DNA of 15,147 nucleotides from Stramonita haemastoma (GCA_030674155.1 CM060334.1:29857417-29872563); one strand, 5' to 3'; counted from the stretch's first letter, positions 7,135 through 14,349 are shown. A program made the numbers and translations. Notes: a model not told the origin generated them from the letters alone.

Positions 7135-7370
7135 AAGTCAAGTCCTTGGGGTGAGACTATAAACCGAGGTGCCTGTGCGAACGCACGCAGAATGTCTCGC
7201 GCACTAGTTTAATTAAACTTGTTCCGTCTTTTGAAAGAGTAGGCCGTTGTGTGCCTATGAGAACGGATGACAGAATTTTTGCAAAATCGCATGCACATTG
7301 GAGAAGATGCAACCATTTTTGTTAAAGCACATGAGTGCTTGTTCATGATCCTGGCAATAATATAATTTAA
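7135..7370 (+). mobile_element. family A SINE, head decayed or lost, plus strand
   Basis: Diverged body: AGTCCTTGGGGTGAGACTAT, AAACCGAGGTGCC, GCGAACGCACGCAGAATGTC, TTGTTCCGTC, AGTAGGCCGTTGTGTGCC, GAACGGATGACAG. It ends with AAAGCACATGAGTGCTTG and an A/T-rich tail, which is the non-module-C 3' end, as in the copy at 4254-4611. The relationship is clear, but it is older than that copy. Confidence 0.78.
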
Positions 7371-7466
7371 ACAAGATTACAAGATTGTAGCTGCTGCTTG
7401 GGTGGGTACATACACATATACTGTGTGCATTTCGGTTGAAACAAAATCGTTTTCGAAGAAATTTCA

Positions 7467-7555
7467 ATCCCCCGAAGTCGCAATGCGGCTACCTTAAGGG
7501 TGGGTGAAATCGGTCATAATTATACGCAAAATGTCACTTTAGGTTGAACCAATAG
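7467..7555 (+). repeat. module C, solo copy, plus strand
   Basis: CCCCCGAAGTCGCAATGCGG, CTACCTTAAGGGTGGG, CGGTCAT, ACGCAAAATGTCAC, GGTTGAACC: the same block as the 3' end of the SINEs at 975-1207 and 2080-2491. Here no family A body is directly attached; the nearest body ends about 100 bp upstream. No A-tail. Confidence 0.7.
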
Positions 7556-8215
7556 CATGACCTCACTGTTTTTCAGTATAGGTTTATGGTGCGGCCATTG
7601 ATGTTTCATTTACGTTTGTCTATAGTAGCATCCATTTTCAAGGCTTTTGTTTGAATGGTTGGTTGCTTTTGGAGGGGCGAGGGAGAAAGGCCGGATCGTG
7701 TTGGAGGGGGGGGGGGAATAATTAAAACTATGCGAAAAGACTGACGTCCTGAAGAAGCCTGGTATGTTGTTATGGTGCACGTTCCCCAGCTTAACACCCA
7801 GTGGGTCACCCAGAATATGCACTCTGACTCGCTCATCCCATGTGGGAATCACTGTGAGATCAAAAATACCCACTTTTTTCTGCGTTGATATTGTAGCTAC
7901 CCTACTTTCAGCAAACAAGGAGAAAGGAATCTGTCTGCTGAGCATATCTTTGGTTTTCTATCTTGTGTTGTTTTCGTGGTATACTACTCGAGTTATAATC
8001 AATCACTACCATAACTTATTTGTTGGTAGCAAATAGTTCGCGAAGTTCTATTGCAATTGCCCGTCATGGAACGATTCAAGTGTTTTGGACGTGACTTGAC
8101 CTAGCTTCAGCAAAGAATTTTTTTTAAAGAAGCGTGGTAGGGGTGGGGTGGCGTACGCATGCTTCCAGAATGTCGATTGTCGAAAGTGGCTCTAGTCCTT
8201 CCGCTCACATATCCA
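7556..8215. other. unique-looking stretch with one ordinary-complexity minus-strand frame
   Basis: No gene is recognised. From 7945 down to about 7750 a minus-strand frame is open and of ordinary composition (for example VGIFDLTVIPTWDERVRVHI). Lower down (7610-7730) it runs into a G-run and Pro-rich translation. It could be a remnant of a transposon or gene exon, but I see no splice sites or known motif that would establish this. A G run of 11 lies at about 7706-7716. Confidence 0.2.
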
Positions 8216-8510
8216 CCTCCACCACCACCCCTCCTCTCCCCTTCCCCCATTCCACACATGTCCTGTTCCTCCCGCTGTCTTGTTTTCTTTTTTTTTTCTT
8301 TCTAAGTTTGTTGTTTCAAAGCCAGGTGATAAACACATTTAGCTATGTTAACTGCCTCTGGCATTACATAAAGGTGTCTGAAAGAAGCTCTCCTCCCTTC
8401 CCCTCCCCTCCCCTCCCCCTCTTGCACCTTGAAGACACACCACTCACTCCCCCCCCCCACCCCCCCTACCCCAGCTTTTTTTTCTTCTTTTTTTTTTTGG
8501 GGGGGGAGCT
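8216..8510. repeat. pyrimidine-rich region with (CCCCT)n and C/T runs
   Basis: (CCA)n/(CCT)n-like sequence at 8211-8250, CCCCTCCCCTCCCCTCCCC at about 8400-8418, C runs at 8440-8472, then T runs and a G run (about 8499-8507). Long polypyrimidine on the plus strand. No gene. Confidence 0.75.
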
Positions 8511-8683
8511 TGGGGAGAGGGCGAATAAGTTTACATAAAGGCAACGAATCAGGATAGTAGAATAAATGACTTACGTTCTTTCTCCACCCCCGTCCCCCAT
8601 CTACCCCCGTTTCCTCTTTTCAGATTGGTATCTAATCAGCCAGACACACAATGCAGTGCAGTCATTTAGGTGGTGACCATATC

Positions 8684-8967
8684 GTAATCCCACAGTATGG
8701 TTAGACATGGACAGTGTAATCCCACATTATGAATAGACATTGACAGTGTACTCCCACATTATGGATAGACATTGACAGTGTACTCCCACATTATGGATAG
8801 ACATTGACAGTGTACTCCCACATTATGGGTAGACATTGACAGTGTACTCCCACATTATGGGTAGACATTGACAGTGTACTCCCACATTATGGGTAGACAT
8901 TGACAGTGTACTCCCACATTATGGGTAGACATTGACAGTGTAATCCCACATTATGAATAGACATAAC
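8684..8967 (+). repeat. 32-bp minisatellite, eight full units plus a partial ninth
   Basis: Units start at 8684, 8716, 8748, 8780, 8812, 8844, 8876, 8908 and 8940 (the last about 26 bp), all exactly 32 bp apart with no spacers. The unit begins GTACTCCCACATTATG, followed by GATAGACATTGACAGT. Variants are ordered. Units 1, 2 and 9 have GTAATCCC. Units 3-8 have GTACTCCC. GAATAG occurs in units 2 and 9, GGATAG in 3-4 and GGGTAG in 5-8. Unit 1 is the most diverged (CAGTATGGTTAG). It is a direct tandem array and not CRISPR. Confidence 0.97.
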
Positions 8968-9205
8968 CAGTCGCATTTCATGTGTCTGATCACTCTGACT
9001 TTGAAAAAACTGCGGGCAAAACTAGCATGCAAACTGTACTGTTTATTAGGACATCTTCATTGGATGATGGGAGAGAGTCCTCCTACCCCCAGAGGTCTGT
9101 CTATATCAAGCTTACATAGTCTTCTTTTATTTTTTATGTTTTATATCACGCTCCTGGGATAGAGCTCCGACCTCACTATAGTGACATTTTTGCCTATGTG
9201 TCCCT
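8968..9205. other. unique-looking spacer
   Basis: No gene or repeat recognised between the 32-bp array and the (CCCA)n/(CA)n patch. Confidence 0.35.
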
Positions 9206-9250
9206 TTTACACCCCCACCCACCCACCCACCCCACACACACACACACATT
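9206..9250. repeat. (CCCA)n then (CA)n
   Basis: CACCCACCCACCCACCCCAC followed by about eight CA units. It lies at the 3' end of the minus-strand SINE that follows. Confidence 0.88.
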
Positions 9251-9252
9251 TA

Positions 9253-9513
9253 TACAGCCGCATTCCAACTTCGGGGATGGTGCCTAAACACACCTGTGTG
9301 CATGCATGCGGTTTTTTTTTTATAATGTCACCCGTTCCTACCGGCACGAAATGGCCTGATCTCCCAAAAGGCGGAACGGGTTTCTAACGTTTATAGTCTC
9401 ATCCGACGTTGAATTTTCTTGTCAAACTGGGAAGAAAGGGAAAGGCTGGGAATCGAACTCAGAACCTCAAGGTTTACTTGTTAGGCAGGTGAATGTCTTG
9501 TACGCCCTGCCAC
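9253..9513 (-). mobile_element. family A SINE with a different tRNA-like head, minus strand
   Basis: Read from 9513 on the minus strand. TGGCAGGGCG stands at the A-box position (9503-9512), and GAGTTCGATTCC is a perfect B box (9449-9460). The body follows with GTCGGATGAGACTATAAACG, CCGTTCCGCCTTTTGG, AGGCCATTTCGTGCCGG and GGAACGGGTGACAT. It then joins GTGTTTAGGCACCATCCCCG and AAGTTGGAATGCGGCTG, the start of module C, where it is cut off next to a GT/GGGT array. The head differs from that of the copies at 2491 and 4254 (which have TAGCCTAGTGG), so either the head was exchanged or this is a separate subfamily. Confidence 0.8.
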
Positions 9514-9639
9514 GTATTCATTTCAGTCCTGGTATCATTTTCAAAGCGGTGACAGCATTGCTATGCCTGTGTATTAGATAGCGGGGGTAACAAGCAACAG
9601 GACAAAAATGAAAAATGGATGGACTGGAATTTTCACTTT

Positions 9640-10065
9640 GAAATATCTCATTCTGAACCTTGGCTTCCATGTCAGATAATGAGCCACCAACACCACCATC
9701 TGTGAAAGTAGAGCTGATAGTTACTTAGAAATGTAGACATACCCAGCATGCATCCTGTACCAAAAAATTGAGCTGCTTTGAAATCAGAATGTTGTTGGCT
9801 AAGGTCTGCAGGCAGACCTCCTGCAGAGTTACAAGCACAGGAGAAAACCAGGCACAAGCACAGGAGAAAACCGGGCACCAGCACAGGAGAAAACCGGGCA
9901 CAAGCACAGGAGAAAACCGGGCACAAGCACAGGGGAAAAACAGGCACAAGCACAGGGGAAAAACAGGCACAAGCACAGGAGAAAACCAGGCACAAGCACA
10001 GGAGAAAAACAGGCACTACTTACTACACACCCCAAGCGGTAAGGGAACGCAAAGAAGAAAGAAGA
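9640..10065 (+). mobile_element. family B SINE carrying an internal 23-bp expansion
   Basis: At 9730-9853 the sequence matches the minus strand of 13925-14060: ACATACCCAGCATGCATCCT, TGTTGGCTAAGG, CCTCCTGCAGAGTTACAAGC, ACAGGAGAAAACCAGGCAC. After the expanded segment both copies resume at GGCACTAC, CCAAGCGGTAAGGGAACGCA and a GAAGAA-rich tail. The upstream limit is uncertain. I recall ACATACCCAGCATGC as part of a common gastropod SINE, unverified. Confidence 0.72.
9831..10014 (+). repeat. 23-bp minisatellite, eight exact-length units
   Basis: Units start at 9831, 9854, 9877, 9900, 9923, 9946, 9969 and 9992. Each is 23 bp: ACAAGCACAGGAGAAAAC plus CGGGC or CAGGC. Units 5-6 have GGGGAAAAACAGGC. 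The period is not a multiple of three, yet all three frames stay open on each strand, giving Thr-Gly-Glu-Asn-like and Cys-Leu-Cys-like repeats. They are not evidence for a protein. Confidence 0.97.
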
Positions 10066-10529
10066 GAATTATAGACATTGGATTTCTTTGATCGAAACCT
10101 CTCCACGCTCAAGATCTATACCTTGATGGTGTACGTCTTAGAGAGGAATAGAAGAAGGAGACATCCAAGGTATTACTGCAGATGATGTCACAAGCTTGTA
10201 CTAAACTCGGGTCTTTGTATTTCTTCTGTATTTAGAGAGAGATACTGACGCCAGTGTCTACAGTTTGTACACTCCTATTGTCCCCACACCGCCATCACCT
10301 AACCAGACATGAGGTCAATGTGTCTAGATTTACTGCATACACACGGATGAGACTCTGTGTCGACAACAGAGCTTTTGTGAAGTCAACCTGCTGCCCTCAC
10401 TGATGTAGATAGGAGGCACTGTATGCAAATCAGTCATCAGTCAGCGTTACGTTTTTGCTGGTCCAGTTGGTTTTCCATCCTCTTCTTTATCACTACTGTT
10501 TCTGCCACCTACAACTATTACTTCTACTG
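10066..10529. other. unique-looking stretch
   Basis: No gene recognised. GGATGAGACTCTGTG at about 10344-10358 echoes the family A core, but there is no further match. Confidence 0.35.
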
Positions 10530-10771
10530 TTCAGTAAGTCCTTCGGATGATACTATAAACCGAGGCCCCGTGTGCGAAGGCACGCAGAACATCTTGCGCA
10601 CACGTTACATCCTGTTCCGCTTTTCGAAAGAGTAGGCCATTGTGTGCCGGTGGGAACAGATGACATTTACAAAAATGCATACACACGGGGACAGGATGTA
10701 AAAAAGCACAAGATTGCTTATTCCATTATCCTCGATATAAAAGAATAAATCGAATCAAATCAAATCAAATC
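10530..10771 (+). mobile_element. 5'-truncated family A SINE, plus strand
   Basis: Starts abruptly at AGTAAGTCCTTCGGATGATA, followed by AAACCGAGGCCCCGTGTGCG, CACGCAGAACATCTTGCGC, CCTGTTCCGCTTTTCG and GGGAACAGATGACATTTAC. It then shares AAGCACAAGATTGCTTATTC and ATTATCCTCGATATAAAAG with the copy at 4254-4611, to which it is nearly identical in this half. The tail is (AAATC)n at 10754-10771. 5' truncation is what target-primed reverse transcription by a LINE enzyme would leave. Confidence 0.86.
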
Positions 10772-10848
10772 GGCACTGCTATTGCTATTACAGCTACTGC
10801 TGCTGTTACTGTTGCTAACTACTACTTTTGTTAATACCGTTAGGTGGG

Positions 10849-10963
10849 TGTTTTTTTTTTTTCGTTCTTCTGCTAGAGCTCCGAGGTATTTACTATTGGT
10901 GAGATTTTTGCGTGTGACCGTTTTTTGCTCACCATGAAGGTAGCCCCATTCTGGCATTGGGGG
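10849..10963 (-). repeat. module C with A-tail, solo copy, minus strand
   Basis: On the minus strand: AATGGGGCTACCTTCATGGT, GAGCAAAAAACGGTCACACG, CAAAAATCTCACCAATAG, CGGAGCTCTAGCAGAAGAAC, then GAAAAAAAA (oligo-T at about 10850-10862). The same ending GAGTTCTAGCTGAGGAATGA plus A-tail closes the SINE at 975-1207. A 5'-truncated SINE 3' end is the simplest reading. Confidence 0.7.
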
Positions 10964-11087
10964 GTTAATATTGTTTATAAAAAAAATATACGTAAATCTA
11001 AATATTGCTGCCTCCACTACTATTGCCACTATAATCATTACAGCTCATACTGATTCTGTTGTTTTTCTCTATTTCTCCTCATTGCAG

Positions 11088-11335
11088 AAGAACTCTGCAA
11101 AACGTGAAGTCAATCCAGAGGAGAGCAAGTCAAGAGGAAGGAAAGGAAGTGTGGCAGTAACAGGAAGTACGTCATCAGGCCTTCAGGGGAGGAAAACGCT
11201 GCCAGTACAGGAAGGAGCAGAGCACCAGATGGCGCTGCCACGCTTGCAGACGACACATAACCAGACACCTGCCGGCAGAATGACGCTGAAGGGGCTGTTT
11301 CTCTGCTGTACATCAGGTTCGTTTCTCAGGTTTGA
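11088..11335 (+). repeat. block G, copy 1 (splice-bounded, CTCF-like motif)
   Basis: Homologous to 12980-13215 in the same orientation. GCAGTAACAGGAAGTACGTC onward is identical for 25 bp (11154-11178). A second block (11197-11240, from CGCTGCCAGTACAGG to GATGGCGCTGCCA) is identical for 44 bp. The left edge follows a pyrimidine tract and ATTGCAG (an acceptor-like site ending at 11087). The right edge is CATCAG followed by GTTCGT at 11317 (donor-like). If read as an exon it is 229 nt, open in the frame starting at 11088 (KNSAKREVNPEESKSRGRKG..., no known domain). The other copy differs by small indels that break this frame. Non-coding duplicated DNA is therefore at least as likely as a duplicated exon. 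Confidence 0.75.
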
Positions 11336-11574
11336 ACAAATTTCTGTCTTCTATCTTGTTTTTTTCAGAAAAAGTTTTGGGTTGGGGGGTAGGGATGGAT
11401 GCAGGGAAAGGGGGGAAGAGACAAAAAAATGAGGACCAAGATTTTCCTAGTCTTAACTTTTTTAAGTAACCTTGATGCCTGCCTGTATTGCATATGCATT
11501 GATGCAATGTGTGTCAGACTTGCATGCATAATTTCATATTCAGAATGTCTCCTGGTCTGTGATGGTTCGCTCTC
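11317..11574. other. spacer between blocks G1 and E1
   Basis: The first 20-25 bp resemble the sequence after G2 (GTTCGTTTCTCAGG against GTCCGTTTTTCTG, then AATTTCTG in both). The rest is unique-looking, with a G run at about 11381-11387 and purine-rich sequence at 11400-11430. Confidence 0.4.
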
Positions 11575-11699
11575 CAAACTGTTAGTCCTGGCTGCCAGGA
11601 GACTGAGGCTGTACTGGCACCAAATCTGCTTCTCTGTGTTCTGTGTGCGTCTGGTCTATCCAGTTTCTGTTTGTATTGTCTGTCTGTCTGCCTTCCACA
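11575..11699 (+). repeat. block E, copy 1
   Basis: GAGACTGAGGCTG (11599-11611), AATCTGCTTCTCTGTG, TATCCAGTTTCTGTTTGT, GTCTGTCTG. The same order appears at 13590-13680 (AGACTAAGGCTGG, CATCTGTTTCTCTTTG, TATCAAGTTTCTGTTTGT, CTCTGTCTG). Each copy runs directly into a microsatellite. Confidence 0.72.
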
Positions 11700-11817
11700 G
11701 TCTCTCTCTCTCTCTCTCTCTCCCTCTCTCTCCTCTCTCTCCCCTCTCTCTCCTCTCTCTCTCTCTCTCTCCTCTCCTCTCTCTCCTCCTCTCTCTCTCT
11801 CTCTCCTCTCTCTCCTC

Positions 11818-11902
<85 letters not shown>
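11700..11902. repeat. interrupted (CT)n then (CA)n array
   Basis: About 160 bp of CT with CCTCTC interruptions (polypyrimidine on the plus strand, possible triplex former), then about 40 bp of CA. Leu/Ser and Arg/Glu open frames in several registers are by-products. Confidence 0.97.
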
Positions 11903-11907
<5 letters not shown>

Positions 11908-12086
11908 TGCACACGCAATGTTGTGTGTACATGCATGTGCATGCTTTTAATTCAACAGTTCTGTTAATCCTTGGCTGTATTATGTTCATGAGGGCAAGAT
12001 TGCTTGTACGCATACACAGAATGTGTGTGTGCGTGCACACACATGTAATGTGCGTGCATGTACTCGCATTCACGCCTGCTAACAGG
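11903..12086. other. spacer
   Basis: Ordinary sequence with short CA/TG and GCATG-rich patches. No gene seen. Confidence 0.35.
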
Positions 12087-12400
12087 GTGTCCAAAAACTG
12101 AGGGTCTGAATGAAACTATAATACATATGAGCCAAAAATGAAGTGCATGGTGTGTGAAAAAGTATGGGATGAGGCATCAAGCTAGTGGCTATGGATAACC
12201 CAACAAATAGTCTGGGAGTTTCCACTGTTGTACATGTATAATCCCAGTTTATGAACCCTGCTGTGGGCCTCTCTTGTGACCTGTTGAAGTACATGTATGG
12301 GGAAAACCCCCAAAACTTGGTTTCTCCCCTCAAAACCTACTTTATGGAGGCTGCATCCATTGTGTGGGCTCATTTCTGACATCAGTCTAGTTTGGTCCCC
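12087..12400 (+). repeat. block F, copy 1
   Basis: Matches 14350-14665 in the same orientation: TGTCCAAAAA, AAAAGTATG, ATCCCAGTTTATGA, CTTGTGACC, ACTTGGTTT, TTGAGGCTG-like ATGGAGGCTGCATCCAT, GTGTGGGCTCATTTCTGACA and TAGTTTGGT. Similarity is patchy at the left and strongest from about 12240 to 12390. No tRNA-like head is obvious. Function unknown. Confidence 0.7.
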
Positions 12401-12510
12401 TCTTCATCCTGCCCCTTCTGTTCCCAATCAGGTTATGCCCAGTGATAAACAAATTTGATGGCACTAAGTTGAGCTAGCATCAAATACCAGACCTTTTGCT
12501 CCAGGGGTGC

Positions 12511-12649
12511 ACGCACACACACACACACACACGCAAACGCACACACACACGCACGCACACACACACGCACGCACGCACACACACACACGCGCACACACAC
12601 ATGCACGTACGCGCGCACGCACACATATTCGCGCGCGCACACACGCTAA

Positions 12650-12680
<31 letters not shown>

Positions 12681-12727
12681 TCACTCACTCACTCACTCAC
12701 ATCACTCACTCACCACTCACTCACTCT
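12511..12727. repeat. compound (CA)n/(CG)n and (CACT)n array
   Basis: CA arrays with CG interruptions (alternating purine-pyrimidine, Z-DNA-prone), including CGCGCGCGCACAC near 12630. They are followed by (CACT)n/(ACTC)n tetranucleotides from about 12673. Only low-complexity His/Thr and Cys/Val frames arise. Confidence 0.96.
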
Positions 12728-12979
12728 AAAAGACAAGACACAGATGTAAAGGTATGGTTGACTGATCTAGCTTTATACTTTCACAAAATCATGTTTGTCT
12801 GAAATAATATATTTTTCCTGGAGGGGTGGTGTACTTCATAATCACTGAGTTTACACTTTGATTTGTTTTGTTTTGCTGTTGTTTTCATTTTTATCAAGGG
12901 AGAGGAGCTAGTAGATTTTTAAGAGTACAGTTATTATTTTCAGTGCCCTTACCTCATTTTTTCATTATTTTTCATGCAG
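12728..12979. other. spacer before block G2, ending in a pyrimidine tract
   Basis: No gene recognised. The last 40 bp are T/C-rich and end in TTCATGCAG, an acceptor-like site at the edge of block G2, as at block G1. Confidence 0.4.
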
Positions 12980-13215
12980 AAACAGGACCAAGTCAAGAGG
13001 AAGGAAGTGCAGTAACAGGAAGTACGTCATCAGACCTTCAAGGGGGAGGAACTCGCTGCCAGTACAGGAAGGAGCAGAGCACCAGATGGCGCTGCCAGGC
13101 TGCAGACGACACATCACAAGACACCTGCTGATGGAATGGTGCTGAAAATGCTTCTACTTGCCTCTGCCCAGGGAATAGAACAGCAGGTCCGTTTTTCTGT
13201 GATGAAAGCAGAATT
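12980..13215 (+). repeat. block G, copy 2
   Basis: Second copy of block G, with the 25-bp (13009-13033) and 44-bp (13054-13097) stretches identical to copy 1. The acceptor-like CAG ends at 12979 and the donor-like CAG/GTCCGT lies at 13187. Between these the length is 207 nt against 229 in copy 1. Relative to copy 1 there is a net loss before the 25-bp core, two extra bases between the two identical stretches, and one fewer base after the 44-bp core. The frame used in copy 1 is thus not kept through, and in all frames I followed a stop is met before the donor-like site. This argues against a conserved duplicated exon, though a decayed one is possible. Confidence 0.75.
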
Positions 13216-13242
13216 TCTGCCTGCTCTGGCTTTTTATGGAAT

Positions 13243-13244
13243 GG

Positions 13245-13279
<35 letters not shown>

Positions 13280-13280
13280 T

Positions 13281-13318
<38 letters not shown>

Positions 13319-13321
13319 TGT
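13243..13321. repeat. (GT)n microsatellite
   Basis: About 78 bp of GT with CTGTGTCTG and GGTG interruptions. Confidence 0.97.
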
Positions 13322-13494
13322 TTATCCAAATCTTTTTTATTTCCCAGACAATAAATAAGCTTTCATCATTTCCCTAGCGCAAGCAGTTTTGTAAATTTGT
13401 CATCTGTCCCCACTAACACAGAACAGCCTCATGCAAAAGGCGTGTAACAGATTAAAGCGTTTGTATACAGTTTTGTCAATATGTGTGCAGTTGT
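13322..13494. other. spacer
   Basis: No gene seen. There is a small internal echo, TATACAGTTTTGTCAAT against TATGCAGTTTTATCAAT (about 13464 and 13494). Confidence 0.35.
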
Positions 13495-13585
13495 ATGCAG
13501 TTTTATCAATTTTGTCATCCCTTCCCACCTGCACACAATGGCCTACTTTAACGTGTGCGCGAGATGCCCTGCGCGATTTGTTCCA
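13495..13585 (-). mobile_element. family A SINE fragment with internal deletion, minus strand
   Basis: On the minus strand: GCATCTCGCGCACACGTTAA, then directly AGTAGGCCATTGTGTGCAGG and TGGGAAGGGATGACAAAAT. The 20-odd bases normally lying between the two (CCTGTTCCGCTTTTCG and neighbours) are missing. Head, core and tail are not present. Confidence 0.72.
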
Positions 13586-13589
13586 ACTT

Positions 13590-13688
13590 TGCAGAAGACT
13601 AAGGCTGGCATCGCATCTGTTTCTCTTTGCTCTGCAGTGTGTGTCTGTCTATCAAGTTTCTGTTTGTCCCTCTGTCTGCTCTCCTCTC

Positions 13689-13690
<2 letters not shown>
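13590..13690 (+). repeat. block E, copy 2
   Basis: Second copy of block E: AGACTAAGGCTGGCATC, CATCTGTTTCTCTTTGCTC, TATCAAGTTTCTGTTTGTCC. It runs into a GT array, where copy 1 runs into a CT array. Confidence 0.72.
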
Positions 13691-13769
<79 letters not shown>

Positions 13770-13905
13770 TGAGACCTTTGTTGCCTGTGAGTGCGAGTGT
13801 GTGTGTGTGTACTCTTCGTCTTTTCTGTCTGTCTGTCTCTCTGTCTCTGTCTCTGTCTCTGTCTCTCTCTGTCTCTGTCTCTCTCTCTCTGTCTCTCTCT
13901 CATTC
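13691..13905. repeat. (GT)n and (CTGT)n/(CT)n arrays
   Basis: GT array with GCGT interruptions at 13691-13769, a short GT tract near 13800, then CTGT/CT pyrimidine repeats at 13826-13905. The last part is continuous with the GA-rich tail of the minus-strand SINE to its right. Confidence 0.95.
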
Positions 13906-14316
13906 TCTGAGCTGTTACCATGTGGGATGCGTAGTGCCTGGTCTTCTCCTGTGCTTATAACCTTGCAGGGGGTCTTCCCACTGGCCTCAGCCAACACACC
14001 TTCAACTTCAGAGCAGTTCATTTCATTGTATAGATTGCATGCCGGGTATGTTTTGTGTTTCTGTACCCATCCAACACTCAACATGAATTGCAGTTCTTTT
14101 ACGTGCATGTTTCATCTTGCATGTATATTATATATACACAAAGGGAATTAAGTACTAGCAGGTCTGCCTTTGAAGCTGACCTGGGAGATTGTAAAAAAAA
14201 TCCCCACCCCCCCCTTCATTCACCAGACAGGTGACACTGAGATGAGAAAAAACCCACAAGTTGATGTACCCACGGGATTGATGTTGAAAGGTCTTAACCA
14301 CTCATCTATAGTGTCG
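13906..14316 (-). mobile_element. family B SINE with tRNA-like head, minus strand
   Basis: Read from 14316 on the minus strand. TATAGATGAGTGGTTAAGAC (about 14291-14310) resembles an A box with the following D-arm (consensus TRGCNNAGTGG). The B-box region is not clear. The body has GCACGTAAAAGAACTGCAAT, GTGTTGGATGGGT, ACATACCCGGCATGCAATC, TGTTGGCTGAGGCC, CCCCCTGCAAGGTTATAAGC and ACAGGAGAAGACCAGGCAC, and ends GGTAACAGCTCAGAGAATGA in (GA)n. The copy at 9640-10065 matches from CATACCC onward. This copy has a single 23-bp segment where the other has eight. It sits between blocks E2 and F2 and has no counterpart between E1 and F1. Confidence 0.72.
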
Positions 14317-14349
14317 CATCTTTATGTACTGAAATGAATATCTGCCCAA

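Noticed and set aside
8134..8538. 134-residue plus-strand and 80-residue minus-strand frames
   Set aside because: Composition follows the polypyrimidine tracts (Pro/Ser/Phe-rich or Gly/Glu-rich).
8684..8967. CRISPR array
   Set aside because: Units are directly contiguous with no spacers, and the surrounding DNA is eukaryotic.
9768..10091. Repetitive protein with Thr-Gly-Glu-Asn repeats
   Set aside because: The underlying repeat is 23 bp, all three frames are open on both strands, and the array lies inside a SINE.
10344..10358. Another family A SINE core (GGATGAGACTCTGTG)
   Set aside because: The match is about 10 bp with nothing recognisable of the body on either side.
10971..11432. 153-residue plus-strand frame through block G as an intact gene
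   Set aside because: The second copy of the block has frame-changing indels, and the frame runs across both splice-like edges without any known domain. Kept only as a possible exon remnant.
11399..12101. Several Leu/Ser and Arg/Glu frames of 140-183 residues on both strands
   Set aside because: All are translations of the CT/CA array in different registers.
13481..14151. Cys-Val and His-Thr frames of 159-174 residues
   Set aside because: They arise from GT and CT arrays and continue into the minus-strand SINE.
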